This document shows, piece by piece, positions 47,904-57,029 of a stretch of DNA of 64,000 nucleotides. The position numbers and the translations under genes were made by a program. The DNA lies in contig JAROBA010000004.1 in NCBI GenBank assembly GCA_029432815.1, positions 1 through 64,000 of the forward strand, given 5' to 3'. The notes under the pieces are model-generated. The model was not told the origin of the DNA and did no database searches. It saw only the letters and a program-made list of their open reading frames with translations. Source of the DNA: Pontiellaceae bacterium B1224 (GTDB lineage: Bacteria > Verrucomicrobiota > Kiritimatiellia > Kiritimatiellales > Pontiellaceae). Within the stretch, counting starts at the first letter, position 1; each line of letters opens with the position of its first letter.

Positions 47904-49709
47904 CTACACCTGCGCCATCACGGCGTTGAGCAGTTCGGTTTGTTTACGGGTGGCGTCGTCGATCTGCTGATCGAGTCTGTCGCACAGCGCCATTAACTGG
48001 TCGATCCGCTCGACGATGCGGTGCTGTTCGGGGAGTGGGGGGAGAGGAAATGGTAACGGGTTGATATCTTTATGATTAATTTGAGGAACACTTGTACCAG
48101 TATTTAGAGTGGCTAAATCAATGGTTGATAGCCATTGGTAAGCATAAGTGGTAAGCACCCAATTTGTAGGAGATATCGCCATAATGTTGAGGTCAACAAA
48201 ACAAGGGTCATTGATTATTCGTTTCTTATTCGTTGCAATCGCACCACCCCGCTTCGGGAATATCACGCTTCCAGACGGGATAAGAGCCCGCAACATTTTT
48301 TTATCCGGATCAACAAAACGTGAAGAAGTCGTAATGATTAAATCGTTACCAGGAAGATTCATGTCTCCAACTTTAACATAGGCATACTCCCCGTTTTCTC
48401 TTTCTAATGACGCATCAAATGTCGTTCCGCTTGTGGTGTTGAATACATCCTCGACCATCACCCATCCCCAACCTTGTGGCAGTTCGTAGGGCACTTCTTC
48501 CGGTTTGATGGGCGGCAGTTTTTTTTCTTTCCTTCGTGTCTTCGTGCCTTCGTGTGAGACCCTCTTTTTCTCCGCCTCAATTTCCTTCAGCAGTTCTCTC
48601 GCTGGCGGGTCGTTGGGATTCTGGGGGACGAGGCGGCCCATGACGGCGAGCTGGAGGATGGCTTTGCGGAGTTCGGCGACGTTTTCTTTGACGGTGTAGA
48701 GTTCTCCGAAGTGTCGGGCGAGAAAGGCAAAGGGGGAATTGGTCTCACACGAAGACACGACTGCCGCAGGCAGAGGCCGATCCGCAGGGTCGGCAACGAC
48801 CGAAGGGAGTGGCAACGCACGAAGGTTTGAAGATTCTTTCTCACACGAAGGCACGAAGGCACGAAGTTTGGGATTGAGCAGTTGTTTGATGGCGGCGGCG
48901 TGGACGGCCAGCCGCTTTTCCTCCCGCTCCTTGCGCAGCTTTTCCAGCTCATCACACCGCGCCATCAACTGGTCGATGCGCTCGACGATGCGGTGTTGTT
49001 CGGGGAGTGGAGGGAGCGGAAATATTGTTGATACAATTTTTTCTCTAGAAATATTTGGTTGTGCTGCTCCAGCTCCTTGATTAATGAAGTACGGCTTTAG
49101 GGATGTTATAAGGTTTAGAAGATAGTTTTCATCAAAGTTCGTGTAGGTTTTGCATGCACATACGGCCTGATTGGTTGCCGCTTCAATCTCAAGGATGCCA
49201 ACTTCACCAATATTGGCACCATACATGGCAACGAGAACTGAACCTTTTTCATTGATCTGTAGCGGGCATTTATCCAATGCAACTTGTGTAATAGTTTCTT
49301 CTGTAGATCTGATCCGCCCCTGCTTGACCTCACCAGATTTAACCCACGGAATATCGCCACCATAAAAGCTTGAGTTCGATCGGCTGGGAGTTGAACCAGA
49401 TTTCCAGATTCCAATTTCTCCCAACCTCACCCACTCCCACCCCTGCGGCAGTTCATAGGGCACTTCCTCCGGTTTGATGGGCGGCAGGGGTTTGGGCTTT
49501 TTGATTTTCTTTTCTTTGATGAGTCGCTGTTTTTCAGATTCGATCCCCTTCAGCAACTCACTCGCCGGCGGGTCATTCGGATCCTGTTCCACCAGCTTGC
49601 CCTGCATGGCGAGGGTCAAAATCAGTTCGCGCAGTTTTTTGATGCCGTCGGGGGCGGCGAAGGCGGTGTCGAAATGGTGTTCGAGGAGTTGGGCGGTTTG
49701 CTTATCCAT
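47904..49709 (-). CDS. hsdS: Type I restriction specificity subunit HsdS
   Basis: 601 residues from ATG 49709 (MDKQTAQLL). Two target-recognition domains, TRD1 (about 85-230) and TRD2 (about 425-560), each followed by conserved helices (EQHRIVERIDQLMA), define a bipartite recognition site; it directs both M and R subunits. Repeat words of the ACACGAAG family are translated in two linkers (SCEKESSNL...VSSCETNS; VSHEGTKTRRKEKK). Its first codons overlap the end of rhuM by 8 bp. Confidence 0.95.
   Translation of the reverse strand: MDKQTAQLLEHHFDTAFAAPDGIKKLRELILTLAMQGKLVEQDPNDPPASELLKGIESEKQRLIKEKKIKKPKPLPPIKPEEVPYELPQGWEWVRLGEIGIWKSGSTPSRSNSSFYGGDIPWVKSGEVKQGRIRSTEETITQVALDKCPLQINEKGSVLVAMYGANIGEVGILEIEAATNQAVCACKTYTNFDENYLLNLITSLKPYFINQGAGAAQPNISREKIVSTIFPLPPLPEQHRIVERIDQLMARCDELEKLRKEREEKRLAVHAAAIKQLLNPKLRAFVPSCEKESSNLRALPLPSVVADPADRPLPAAVVSSCETNSPFAFLARHFGELYTVKENVAELRKAILQLAVMGRLVPQNPNDPPARELLKEIEAEKKRVSHEGTKTRRKEKKLPPIKPEEVPYELPQGWGWVMVEDVFNTTSGTTFDASLERENGEYAYVKVGDMNLPGNDLIITTSSRFVDPDKKMLRALIPSGSVIFPKRGGAIATNKKRIINDPCFVDLNIMAISPTNWVLTTYAYQWLSTIDLATLNTGTSVPQINHKDINPLPFPLPPLPEQHRIVERIDQLMALCDRLDQQIDDATRKQTELLNAVMAQV
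48529..48872. repeat. ACACGAAG-family copies inside hsdS
   Basis: CTTCGTGTCTTCGTGCCTTCGTGTG-type words at about 48529-48565, 48747-48765 and 48841-48872 within the coding region between the conserved helices and TRD2. Confidence 0.7.
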
Positions 49710-50766
49710 GGTCGCTTTCCGGTTTCTGAATCGCTTCGATCTGTTTGAGCATCCGGTCGAAGTCGCTTTCGAAAAGCCGATCCTGGACAATGCGGTATTT
49801 TTCAAATTCGCTTTCGGCATGGGCCTTGGCGATTTCAGCCGTCACCTTTCCGGCATCCTGCAGAATCTTTCTGTCCCAGAGCCTCAGAAACCCGCTCAGT
49901 CGTTCTTCCCAGTCCGCCATGGTCATGGGAATTTTTCGCATGGCCTGCATTTCTGCCATATCCAGATAGGCCGACACGATCCGCTGCATCTGTCCAAGTT
50001 CGAATTCCGAGAGGTAATTCTTGGCGACGGAAACATCGTATTTATGTATTTTCCCTTTTGGCGCTCCTTCCCAGCTGGTCAGTCCCATGTTCTCTTTACG
50101 GTGATCCGCGCGATCGACAATGACCTCTGCCGCCGTGTTGCCATGAATGGCATAGTGCAGCTTGTTCTGGACGGCTGCAAAGAAACGCTTGGTCGCTGTT
50201 GCGGTTGAATCGTAGTCCAGTGCGGTGGCGTAGATATCCGTGATCTTTTGGTAAAACTTGCGCTCTGACAGGCGGATTTCACGGATCTTTTCGAGTTGGC
50301 GTTCAAAAAAGGCGTTGTCGAGTACGGTGCCTCCGTTTTTCAGCCTTTCCACATCCATGGCCCAGCCTTGAACAGTGTAGTCTTTCACGATCTGATTGGC
50401 CCATTTTCGGAACTGCACGGCCCGCTCATTCTCGATTTTGAAGCCTACGGCAATGATCGCCTGCAAACTGTAGTGATTCGTGTTGTAGTTTTTGCCGTCT
50501 GAGGCAGTTATTAAGTATTTCTTAATAACTGCATTTTCCTGTAATTCGTCATCATCAAAGATACGTTTCAGGTGCTGATTAATCGCCGATACCGTCACAT
50601 CGTACAGCGTTGCCATCATTTTTTGTGTCAGCCAGATATTTTCATCTTCGTAGCGCATTTCGACGCTGGTTTTACGCTCGCCGGTGGCGGCGATAAAGGT
50701 GAGATATTCTGCCGCAGAGGAACGGACGATAGAAACCTCTTTGTTCTGCTGTTTCTTTTTGCTCAT
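49702..50766 (-). CDS. RhuM family protein
   Basis: 354 residues, matching the virulence-RhuM family (ENIWLTQKMMATLYDVTVSAINQHLKRIF, NYNTNHYSLQAIIAVGFKIENERAVQFRKWANQIVKDY). It contains a DNA-binding-like N-terminal helix-turn-helix. These genes often sit inside type I R-M loci, but their role is unclear. Its start overlaps the hsdM stop (ATGA). Confidence 0.88.
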   Translation of the reverse strand: MSKKKQQNKEVSIVRSSAAEYLTFIAATGERKTSVEMRYEDENIWLTQKMMATLYDVTVSAINQHLKRIFDDDELQENAVIKKYLITASDGKNYNTNHYSLQAIIAVGFKIENERAVQFRKWANQIVKDYTVQGWAMDVERLKNGGTVLDNAFFERQLEKIREIRLSERKFYQKITDIYATALDYDSTATATKRFFAAVQNKLHYAIHGNTAAEVIVDRADHRKENMGLTSWEGAPKGKIHKYDVSVAKNYLSEFELGQMQRIVSAYLDMAEMQAMRKIPMTMADWEERLSGFLRLWDRKILQDAGKVTAEIAKAHAESEFEKYRIVQDRLFESDFDRMLKQIEAIQKPESDHG

Positions 50767-52235
50767 GCCTTAGCTCCTAAGCAGGCCATCAACTCGGTTT
50801 TGAGGGCTTGTTGCGCGGCGTTGAGCTGTTTGACAATCTCCTGATAGTCGGCCATCAGATCTTCGGGATCGGCGTGGATAATTTCCTCTTCGTGCGGATT
50901 TTTGCTGTCGAGGTTGTAGTTGCGTTCGGCCAGTTCTTTAGCCGAGACCTTCCAGGCCTGTTCAGTGGTTTTGCGCCCACGGCGTGTTGCACCGCCCCAC
51001 CACTCTTTTTCGAGGTCGAATTCGCCGATGGTGAGCGGTTTGGAACGGGAGTAGGATTTGTAGCCTTCGGGATACGGGTGTTCAAAGAACCAGACATCCT
51101 TGGTCGGGCCGCCTTTTTCAAAAAAGAGAATGTTGGTGGCGATGCTGGTGTATGGCGCAAATACGCCTTTGGGTAAACACACGATGGTGTGAAGGTTAAA
51201 TTCTTCGAGCAACTCGCGTTTGAGGGTGGTTTTGACGCCTTCACCAAACAGGAATCCATCGGGCAATACCACGGCGGCTTTGCCGGTGTCGTGCTTCAAG
51301 AGGTGCATGATCAGCGCCATGAAAAGGTCGGCGGTTTCACGGGTCTGGTATTTTTTCAGGAAGTTGGATTCAATGCCGTCTTCTTCCATGCCGCCAAAAG
51401 GCGGGTTAGTGATGATGATGTCCACACGGTCTTTCGGTGTGTAACTCTGGAGCTGGCGGGCGAGTGTATTGTCGTGTCGGATATTGGTGGGTACGTCGAT
51501 GCCGTGCAGCATCATATTCGTCAGCGCCAACATGTGCGGCAGCGGTTTCTTCTCCACGCCGTGAATGCATTTCTGCAATTGCTTGAGATCATCGTTATTT
51601 TTGATCTGCTTCGTATTCTTCAGATGCTCGATGGCGCAGGTGAGAAAGCCGCCGGTTCCGCAGGCTGGGTCGAGAATGGTTTGCCCAAGTTTGGGATCGA
51701 GAATATCCACCATAAACTGGGTGACGGCGCGGGGCGTATAGTATTCACCTGCATTTCCGGCGGATTGCAGATCGGCCAGAATCTTTTCATAGATGTCGTT
51801 GAACAGGTGGCGGTCGCCGGATTTGTTCAGATCCAGATCCTCTTCGATGGTATTGATGACCTGACGCAGGAGGGTACCGGACTTCATATAGTTGTAGGCA
51901 TCCTCGAACACGGAACCGACGACTTTTCCATGATCGGAAACTCCGGCCTTGGTCGCCAATGCTTTTAAGGCCGGGAAAAGGTCGTTGTTGACGAAGTCGA
52001 TCAGTTCTTCACCGGTCATTCCTTCCGGATTCTTTGCCCAGTTGATCCAACGAAAGCGGCTGGGGAGCGGCGATGAATAGTTCGGAACCGTGAGTTGCCA
52101 CTCCTGTTCTTTGTCGTCAAAGATTTTGAGAAAAATGAGCCAGACCATCTGACTGATGCGCTGGGCGTCGCCATCGACACCCACATCTTTGCGCATGATG
52201 TCCTGGATGGATTTAATTAAGGTTGAAAGTGACAT
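50763..52235 (-). CDS. hsdM: Type I restriction methyltransferase HsdM
   Basis: 490 residues. N-terminal HsdM_N, then the N6-adenine methylase with DPACGTGGF (189-197) for SAM and NPPF (277-280) for catalysis. It methylates adenine in the site chosen by HsdS. It lies 25 bp after hsdR. Confidence 0.97.
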   Translation of the reverse strand: MSLSTLIKSIQDIMRKDVGVDGDAQRISQMVWLIFLKIFDDKEQEWQLTVPNYSSPLPSRFRWINWAKNPEGMTGEELIDFVNNDLFPALKALATKAGVSDHGKVVGSVFEDAYNYMKSGTLLRQVINTIEEDLDLNKSGDRHLFNDIYEKILADLQSAGNAGEYYTPRAVTQFMVDILDPKLGQTILDPACGTGGFLTCAIEHLKNTKQIKNNDDLKQLQKCIHGVEKKPLPHMLALTNMMLHGIDVPTNIRHDNTLARQLQSYTPKDRVDIIITNPPFGGMEEDGIESNFLKKYQTRETADLFMALIMHLLKHDTGKAAVVLPDGFLFGEGVKTTLKRELLEEFNLHTIVCLPKGVFAPYTSIATNILFFEKGGPTKDVWFFEHPYPEGYKSYSRSKPLTIGEFDLEKEWWGGATRRGRKTTEQAWKVSAKELAERNYNLDSKNPHEEEIIHADPEDLMADYQEIVKQLNAAQQALKTELMACLGAKA

Positions 52236-52260
52236 AGTCGGTTATCTCCAGTTCTTTTGT

Positions 52261-54645
52261 TCAGGCGCTATAGAGCGCCTGTTCCAATTCGTTAACAGCT
52301 TGTTGGTATTGCTCCAATCCACCAAAGGTGCGGATAATTTCCATGGGCGTGCCCAATTCGGTAAAGGGAGCGATGGTGAGAATTTGTGTCTCTTCAATAT
52401 GAGCCACGCCTTCATCGGCATATTTGTCGAGCAATGCTTCTAAGACAATGCGTGCCTGCTCTCCATATTTGGTGAAGTAGTTTCGTTTTTTTACCTGCTC
52501 CGCCCGTTCCTTACGGGTAAGCGGCGGCATGTCCCAGGCGACATGGCAGACAAGGTCGAAGGGGTCGAATTCTTTTCCGGATTCCCGACCGATCTCATCG
52601 GCCAGGGCCTCGAAGAACACACCTTGCTCGGAAAGCTCGTCAATGATGGCCTGTTTCTTGTCCATGCTGCTCCAGCGCCGGAGGAAATCATCGAGAGACG
52701 CGTACTCTTTGCTGAGGGCTTGGCGGGTGTAGTCTTTCAACGACTCAGTGATCAACTTGCCGTTTGCATCGAAGTATTGAACCCGTTCCGCAGCGACTTT
52801 TACCTCGACATTGGCGACCACATAGCGACGAACACTCCCGTCGCCGTATTCCGCGTCGGATTCTCCAATGCCCATCCACTCCTGCTCCTCGTTGGATTCT
52901 GGATAGGTGAAACCATCATCATCCGCATTTTCATCGGGGAGGTCTGGAGGCACGGGCGAATCATCACCTTTGGGCTCGTAAATCTGCACCGGGTCACCGT
53001 CGAAATCTGGATCTGCAAACAACTCGGTCGCTTTTTTAAAGTCAATGATGGTGAAATAGTATTTATCGTAATCTTCATTGATCCGCGTGCCGCGTCCGAT
53101 GATCTGCTTAAACTCGGTCATGGACTGAATTCGCTGGTCGAGCACGATGAGTTTACAGGTCTGTGCATCAACACCCGTGGTCATCAGCTTTGACGTCGTT
53201 GCAATAACGGGATAGGTGCTCTCCGGAAAAATAAAGTTGTCAAGTTCGGCCTTTCCCTCTTCGTTATCTCCGGTGATGCGCATGACATATTTGCTGTTCT
53301 GAGCCACCAGATCGGCGTTTTCATTGACCAGAGCTTGTCGCATACGTTCGGCATGGTCAATGTTTTCGCAGAACACAATGGCTTTATCAAATCGGTTGGT
53401 CTGCTTGAGAAATTCTGTGATCTTTTTTGCAACCAGCTGGCAGCGATTTTCCAAAACCAATGTTTTATCAAAATCCTTTTGATTGTAGATGCGGTCTTCG
53501 ATTTCATTGCCATATTTATCGACCATTCCTTTGTCTGGCCGCCAGCCGGTTAAATCTTTGTCTATGTCAATGCGCACTACTTTATAAGGCGCTAAGAATC
53601 CGTCATTAATCCCCTGTCTGAGACTGTAGGTGTAGATCGGGTCGCCAAAGTAGTCGATATTAGATACTTCTTTGGTCTCCTTGGGCGTGGCGGTCAGGCC
53701 GATTTGCGTAGCTGAAGAGAAATAGTCAAGGATCTCACGCCAGGCAGAGTCCGCAGCAGCACTGCCTCGATGACATTCATCAATTATAATCAGATCGAAA
53801 AAGTCGGAACTGAACTGCTTGTAAATATTTTTCTCTTCCTCGTTGCCGGTTACAGCCTGATAGAGGGAAAGGTAAATCTCATACGACTTGTTGGCCTGCC
53901 GCTTCTGGATTTTGGTCATGGCGGAACCAAACGGTTTAAAGTCGTTTGTCATAGTCTGGTCGACCAGAATGTTGCGATCGGCAAGAAAGAGAATTCTTTT
54001 CTTTGCCCTGGACTTCCATAAACGCCAGATGATTTGAAACGCAGTAAAGGTTTTACCTGTGCCGGTTGCCATGACCAGCAGAATACGGTTTTGTCCCTGA
54101 GCAATCGCTTCAATGGTTTTATTTACGGCCAGCAACTGATAATAACGCGGTGTTTTTCCGCTCCCGTCGCTGAAATAGTCCTGCGTGACTAGTTCACTTT
54201 GCTGGTCGTTGAGACCTCGATGTTGCGCCCACAACTGCCACAAGGTCTCCACAGAAGGGAATTCATTAAGAGAAAGCTCGCGCTCGACAATGCCATCGGG
54301 GGCAATTTTGTTGTGAAATAGAAAACCATCACCGTTAGAGCTGAATACAAACGGCACTTGCAACATGTCTGCATAACCAAGAGCCTGCTGCATTCCATCG
54401 CCAACCGTATGATTGTTGTCCTTGGCCTCAATAACTGCAATTGGGATATTTGGCTTATAAAACAGGACATAGTCGGCACGCTTATGCTTGGCGCGAGTAT
54501 GTAGTTTGCCACGCACGATAATGCGCCCGTTTGTAAGGGAAAACTCTTCTCTCACTTGAGTCGTTATATCCCATCCTGCCTGTTTCAGTGCTGGGGTAAT
54601 AAATTTGGTGCAGATATCGCGTTCGGAGAGTTGCTTTTTATTCAT
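52261..54645 (-). CDS. hsdR: Type I restriction endonuclease HsdR
   Basis: 794 residues from ATG 54645. The nuclease domain has D58 (RADYVLF) and E73-x-K (IEAKDNN) of the PD-(D/E)xK site. The motor has GTGKT (195-199), DECH (289-292) and SxAT-P type motif III ([10 protein letters not shown]), and a C-terminal helicase half with [10 protein letters not shown]. It translocates DNA and cuts unmethylated DNA. It overlaps the XRE regulator by 8 bp. Confidence 0.97.
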   Translation of the reverse strand: MNKKQLSERDICTKFITPALKQAGWDITTQVREEFSLTNGRIIVRGKLHTRAKHKRADYVLFYKPNIPIAVIEAKDNNHTVGDGMQQALGYADMLQVPFVFSSNGDGFLFHNKIAPDGIVERELSLNEFPSVETLWQLWAQHRGLNDQQSELVTQDYFSDGSGKTPRYYQLLAVNKTIEAIAQGQNRILLVMATGTGKTFTAFQIIWRLWKSRAKKRILFLADRNILVDQTMTNDFKPFGSAMTKIQKRQANKSYEIYLSLYQAVTGNEEEKNIYKQFSSDFFDLIIIDECHRGSAAADSAWREILDYFSSATQIGLTATPKETKEVSNIDYFGDPIYTYSLRQGINDGFLAPYKVVRIDIDKDLTGWRPDKGMVDKYGNEIEDRIYNQKDFDKTLVLENRCQLVAKKITEFLKQTNRFDKAIVFCENIDHAERMRQALVNENADLVAQNSKYVMRITGDNEEGKAELDNFIFPESTYPVIATTSKLMTTGVDAQTCKLIVLDQRIQSMTEFKQIIGRGTRINEDYDKYYFTIIDFKKATELFADPDFDGDPVQIYEPKGDDSPVPPDLPDENADDDGFTYPESNEEQEWMGIGESDAEYGDGSVRRYVVANVEVKVAAERVQYFDANGKLITESLKDYTRQALSKEYASLDDFLRRWSSMDKKQAIIDELSEQGVFFEALADEIGRESGKEFDPFDLVCHVAWDMPPLTRKERAEQVKKRNYFTKYGEQARIVLEALLDKYADEGVAHIEETQILTIAPFTELGTPMEIIRTFGGLEQYQQAVNELEQALYSA

Positions 54646-54847
54646 CGGCGGACTCTCCCTGCGTTTTATGCTCCTCGCAAAACTGTTCAAACTGACGTTG
54701 AGCCAGTTTGGATGGATTTGTCTTTCCATTCTCCCAACGATTGACCGTAGCGAAACTGACGCCGAGGGCCTGGGCCAGCTCTTCCTGACTAAGATTCAGT
54801 GCTTTTCGCACCGTCTTCACCTGCTCTGAAAATGGTTTGGTTCCCAT
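54638..54847 (-). CDS. XRE-family HTH regulator (controller-like)
   Basis: 69 residues, one XRE-type helix-turn-helix ([25 protein letters not shown], residues about 17-41). It is the first gene of the R-M operon and overlaps hsdR, so it probably controls the timing of the system; an inverted repeat lies just upstream. Confidence 0.9.
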   Translation of the reverse strand: MGTKPFSEQVKTVRKALNLSQEELAQALGVSFATVNRWENGKTNPSKLAQRQFEQFCEEHKTQGESADE

Positions 54848-54894
54848 GCTTTATCACCTCATACCTGCGAGCTCATGTAATCAATCAGAAAGAC

Positions 54895-54908
54895 ATAACA
54901 TCTGTTAT
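54895..54908. promoter_or_regulatory. Candidate operator of the XRE regulator
   Basis: ATAACA-TC-TGTTAT, two perfect 6-bp arms 48 bp before the regulator's start, in AT-rich DNA. Confidence 0.4.
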
Positions 54909-55017
54909 ATCTGATGCAAATACGATTTTTTACGGTTAAAAAAATCAAACAGCTCCTGACACTTTCTCTATTTCTCCGGTAAGTAATGCTCAAGCCATAA
55001 TACAAAGGAGAAAACGA

Positions 55018-55209
55018 ATGGATATTAATGACTTATTTGAGGGGATTGCGGACGCATTTCGCCGGTATCAGGAAGAAACCGGGATATCTTTTTCCGGACT
55101 TGAGGAGAGTGCGGATGCAAAAATTCAGAGAACGGAGAACGAAATAAGCGGAGAAATCGACGTTAATCGGCCTTCTGGGGGAAATTTTCCGGAAGCTCAG
55201 TCCGAATAG
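55018..55209 (+). CDS. Hypothetical small protein
   Basis: 63 residues with AAAGGAG at ideal distance from its ATG. Acidic, two short helices (INDLFEGIADAFRRYQEETGIS). No family recognised. Divergent from the R-M operon. Confidence 0.55.
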   Translation: MDINDLFEGIADAFRRYQEETGISFSGLEESADAKIQRTENEISGEIDVNRPSGGNFPEAQSE

Positions 55210-55287
55210 CGGGTATCATAACCGCCTCCGGTTTAAAAAGATAAGGCCAACCCCCTCTCATCAGAGAGGAGGTTGGTCTAACAGAGT

Positions 55288-55643
55288 TGGTGGAGGCGGG
55301 GGGAATTGAACCCCCGTCCGAATAAGAGTTACAACAGCTTCTACGTGTGTAGTTCGACATTTAAAGATTCGCCGCCTCCGCTGCCGCCGAACAGGGCCAC
55401 TTTGGTCGCTAGTTTCCTGTTATAGTTTTCGAGCCGCATTCCGGAAACCCGAATGAAGCCTTAGCCTGCTGTCGTCGCCTCTATCTCTTAACAGACATCG
55501 GAGTAGAGACGTAGCGGAACTATGCCGCTAGTGCGTAACTTTCGTCAGCATTTATGTTGTTTGGGCTCCTTTTTACGAGGCCTGGAGTCCAACCTCGACA
55601 CGCCACTGAAGCTTCTACGTACCCGTCGAAACCAGTCGCCCCC
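55288..55643 (-). ncRNA. ssrA: Transfer-messenger RNA (ssrA)
   Basis: 356 nt. The 5' end GGGGGCGACTGG pairs with ...CGCCTCC + A + CCA at the 3' end (55288-55298). The T-arm is GGGGG-TTCAATT-CCCCC. The tag frame ends in ...NADESYALAA then TAG at 55520-55522, reading back through NNI; the resume codon is likely just before (CCA or so, near 55562). It rescues stalled ribosomes. Confidence 0.95.
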
Positions 55644-55714
55644 ATTCACATGAGTGAAAAGAGAGACACAGAGAACACGAAAACCGTTCAATCGTCAATC
55701 TGCGTTATCGCTTT

Positions 55715-55786
55715 TTCCAAGGGTTGGAAATGGGTAGCACCGCAAAAAATGAGCGATTGGGAAAAGTACCCTTCCAAGGATTGGAA
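55715..55786. repeat. Two palindrome copies near tmRNA
   Basis: TTCCAAGGGTTGGAA (55715) and TTCCAAGGATTGGAA (55772), 57 bp apart, in the spacer upstream of ssrA. Confidence 0.9.
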
Positions 55787-55829
55787 AGTTTTGACCATGT
55801 AGCGATACGGAAAGTGCTTATGCACCCAT

Positions 55830-56012
55830 TCATTTAGTGGTCGCGTTGTGCACAAAACCCAGATGATTGAGGTCGTCCTCCTCCATCTGGCCCGGTCGTT
55901 TTGCGGCATCGGGATCGTCTCGCATCCCCTGCGGCGCACTCGCATTTTCGGTGGTCTGACAGCACTGCGGATCTTCGTGCGCTTTCTTTTTTACGGAAAC
56001 CTGAATATTCAT
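55830..56012 (-). CDS. 60-residue hydrophilic small protein
   Basis: Starts MNIQVSVKKKAHEDPQ with AAGGAG ahead of it. Very hydrophilic, possibly disordered (TTENASAPQGMRDDPD), with a Cys-Cys pair. Not recognised. It seems to follow the 41-residue ORF as a second gene. Confidence 0.55.
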   Translation of the reverse strand: MNIQVSVKKKAHEDPQCCQTTENASAPQGMRDDPDAAKRPGQMEEDDLNHLGFVHNATTK

Positions 56013-56071
56013 GATGTGCTCCTTACTCGGATTCTCAGTTGCGGCACACACCTTCCTGTTTAAAAAAGGGT

Positions 56072-56197
56072 TCAACTCCGCGTGGCCGACTTCCCGACAT
56101 ATGCTGCGGTATGCTGTCGTGTTGAAATTCGCTTGCGACGGAACCCAAGCGCTTTGACGATTCGCGCGGTCCACGTAATTTCCAGTTTGTAACGCAT
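56072..56197 (-). CDS. 41-residue basic small protein
   Basis: MRYKLEITWTARIVKALG then a very basic tail (FRRKRISTRQ). AAAGGAG lies at a good distance from the ATG, which argues for real translation, although the ORF is tiny. The first half could form an amphipathic strand-helix. Function unknown. Confidence 0.45.
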   Translation of the reverse strand: MRYKLEITWTARIVKALGFRRKRISTRQHTAAYVGKSATRS

Positions 56198-56321
56198 GAT
56201 GTTTCTTCTCCTTTTATTAGTCACACGCTCACACACGCATTTAAAATGCCAATCATGAAACCGGTTCGTTTCGCGAACCATAAAGACTTGCCTTGGACAT
56301 CAGGAAGCGTACCCTTCGAGT

Positions 56322-56867
56322 ATGGATATGCATCAAGATTATATACCGATCCCCGAGATCTTCTGGTCGTTCGAGACCGGGAAACCGATCGCCACGTGTA
56401 AGGTTTGCGGATGCGACCTTCTGGTTCCAGGCACGAACTATCTCATTGAAAAAGCCTTTAAAAACGGGGAAACCATCTTTGAGCACGCGCTCTGCCTCTC
56501 CTGCTACACGGCGTGCCACGAGTCGATGTCGGAAGACAGCCGCACTCGTATTCGCAACTATTTCGCCGAGCGGGTTGATATAGATGCACGGCAGAAAAAA
56601 AATCTGGCGGACTTCGGCACCCAACACGAAAAATGGATTTCGCACTGCATGGTGAAAGGCTTTCCGATTCGCGAAGTTGATGAATATCAGCTCTACGGCT
56701 TCTGCATTGATAACGACCTGGTTTTCAGCGGCGCGCCTTACGCCGTTTGCGGTGATGTGATTGAGGAGATTCTAGAGCTGCTCTCAGCCGAAACTCTCGG
56801 AGTCATGACCGATCTCTCCCAAAAACTGTTCGGCATTGATGCTCCGCACGATTTGCTGATGTTCTAA
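56322..56867 (+). CDS. Cys-rich hypothetical protein
   Basis: 181 residues. CKVCGCD (26-32) and CLSC (58-61) form a probable zinc-ribbon. The C-terminal half is a compact alpha/beta unit (CVLVF.., LYGFCIDNDLVFSGAPYAVCGDVIEEILELL). I do not recognise it; homologues would be expected among related genomes. A weak palindrome copy begins just after its stop (56869). Confidence 0.65.
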   Translation: MDMHQDYIPIPEIFWSFETGKPIATCKVCGCDLLVPGTNYLIEKAFKNGETIFEHALCLSCYTACHESMSEDSRTRIRNYFAERVDIDARQKKNLADFGTQHEKWISHCMVKGFPIREVDEYQLYGFCIDNDLVFSGAPYAVCGDVIEEILELLSAETLGVMTDLSQKLFGIDAPHDLLMF

Positions 56868-57029
56868 TTTCCAACCACTGGATCCGGGCGGGAAGGTTTC
56901 ATCCGAATCAAAAGCCTGCAACCCGCTTGAATGCACACGCGCCACTTTGTAGAATGACCCCCAATTCAGTCTGGAGCGTCCAATCATTGGAACCGAACAC
57001 GTCCAGTGTCTGAAGGGGAAACAGAATCT

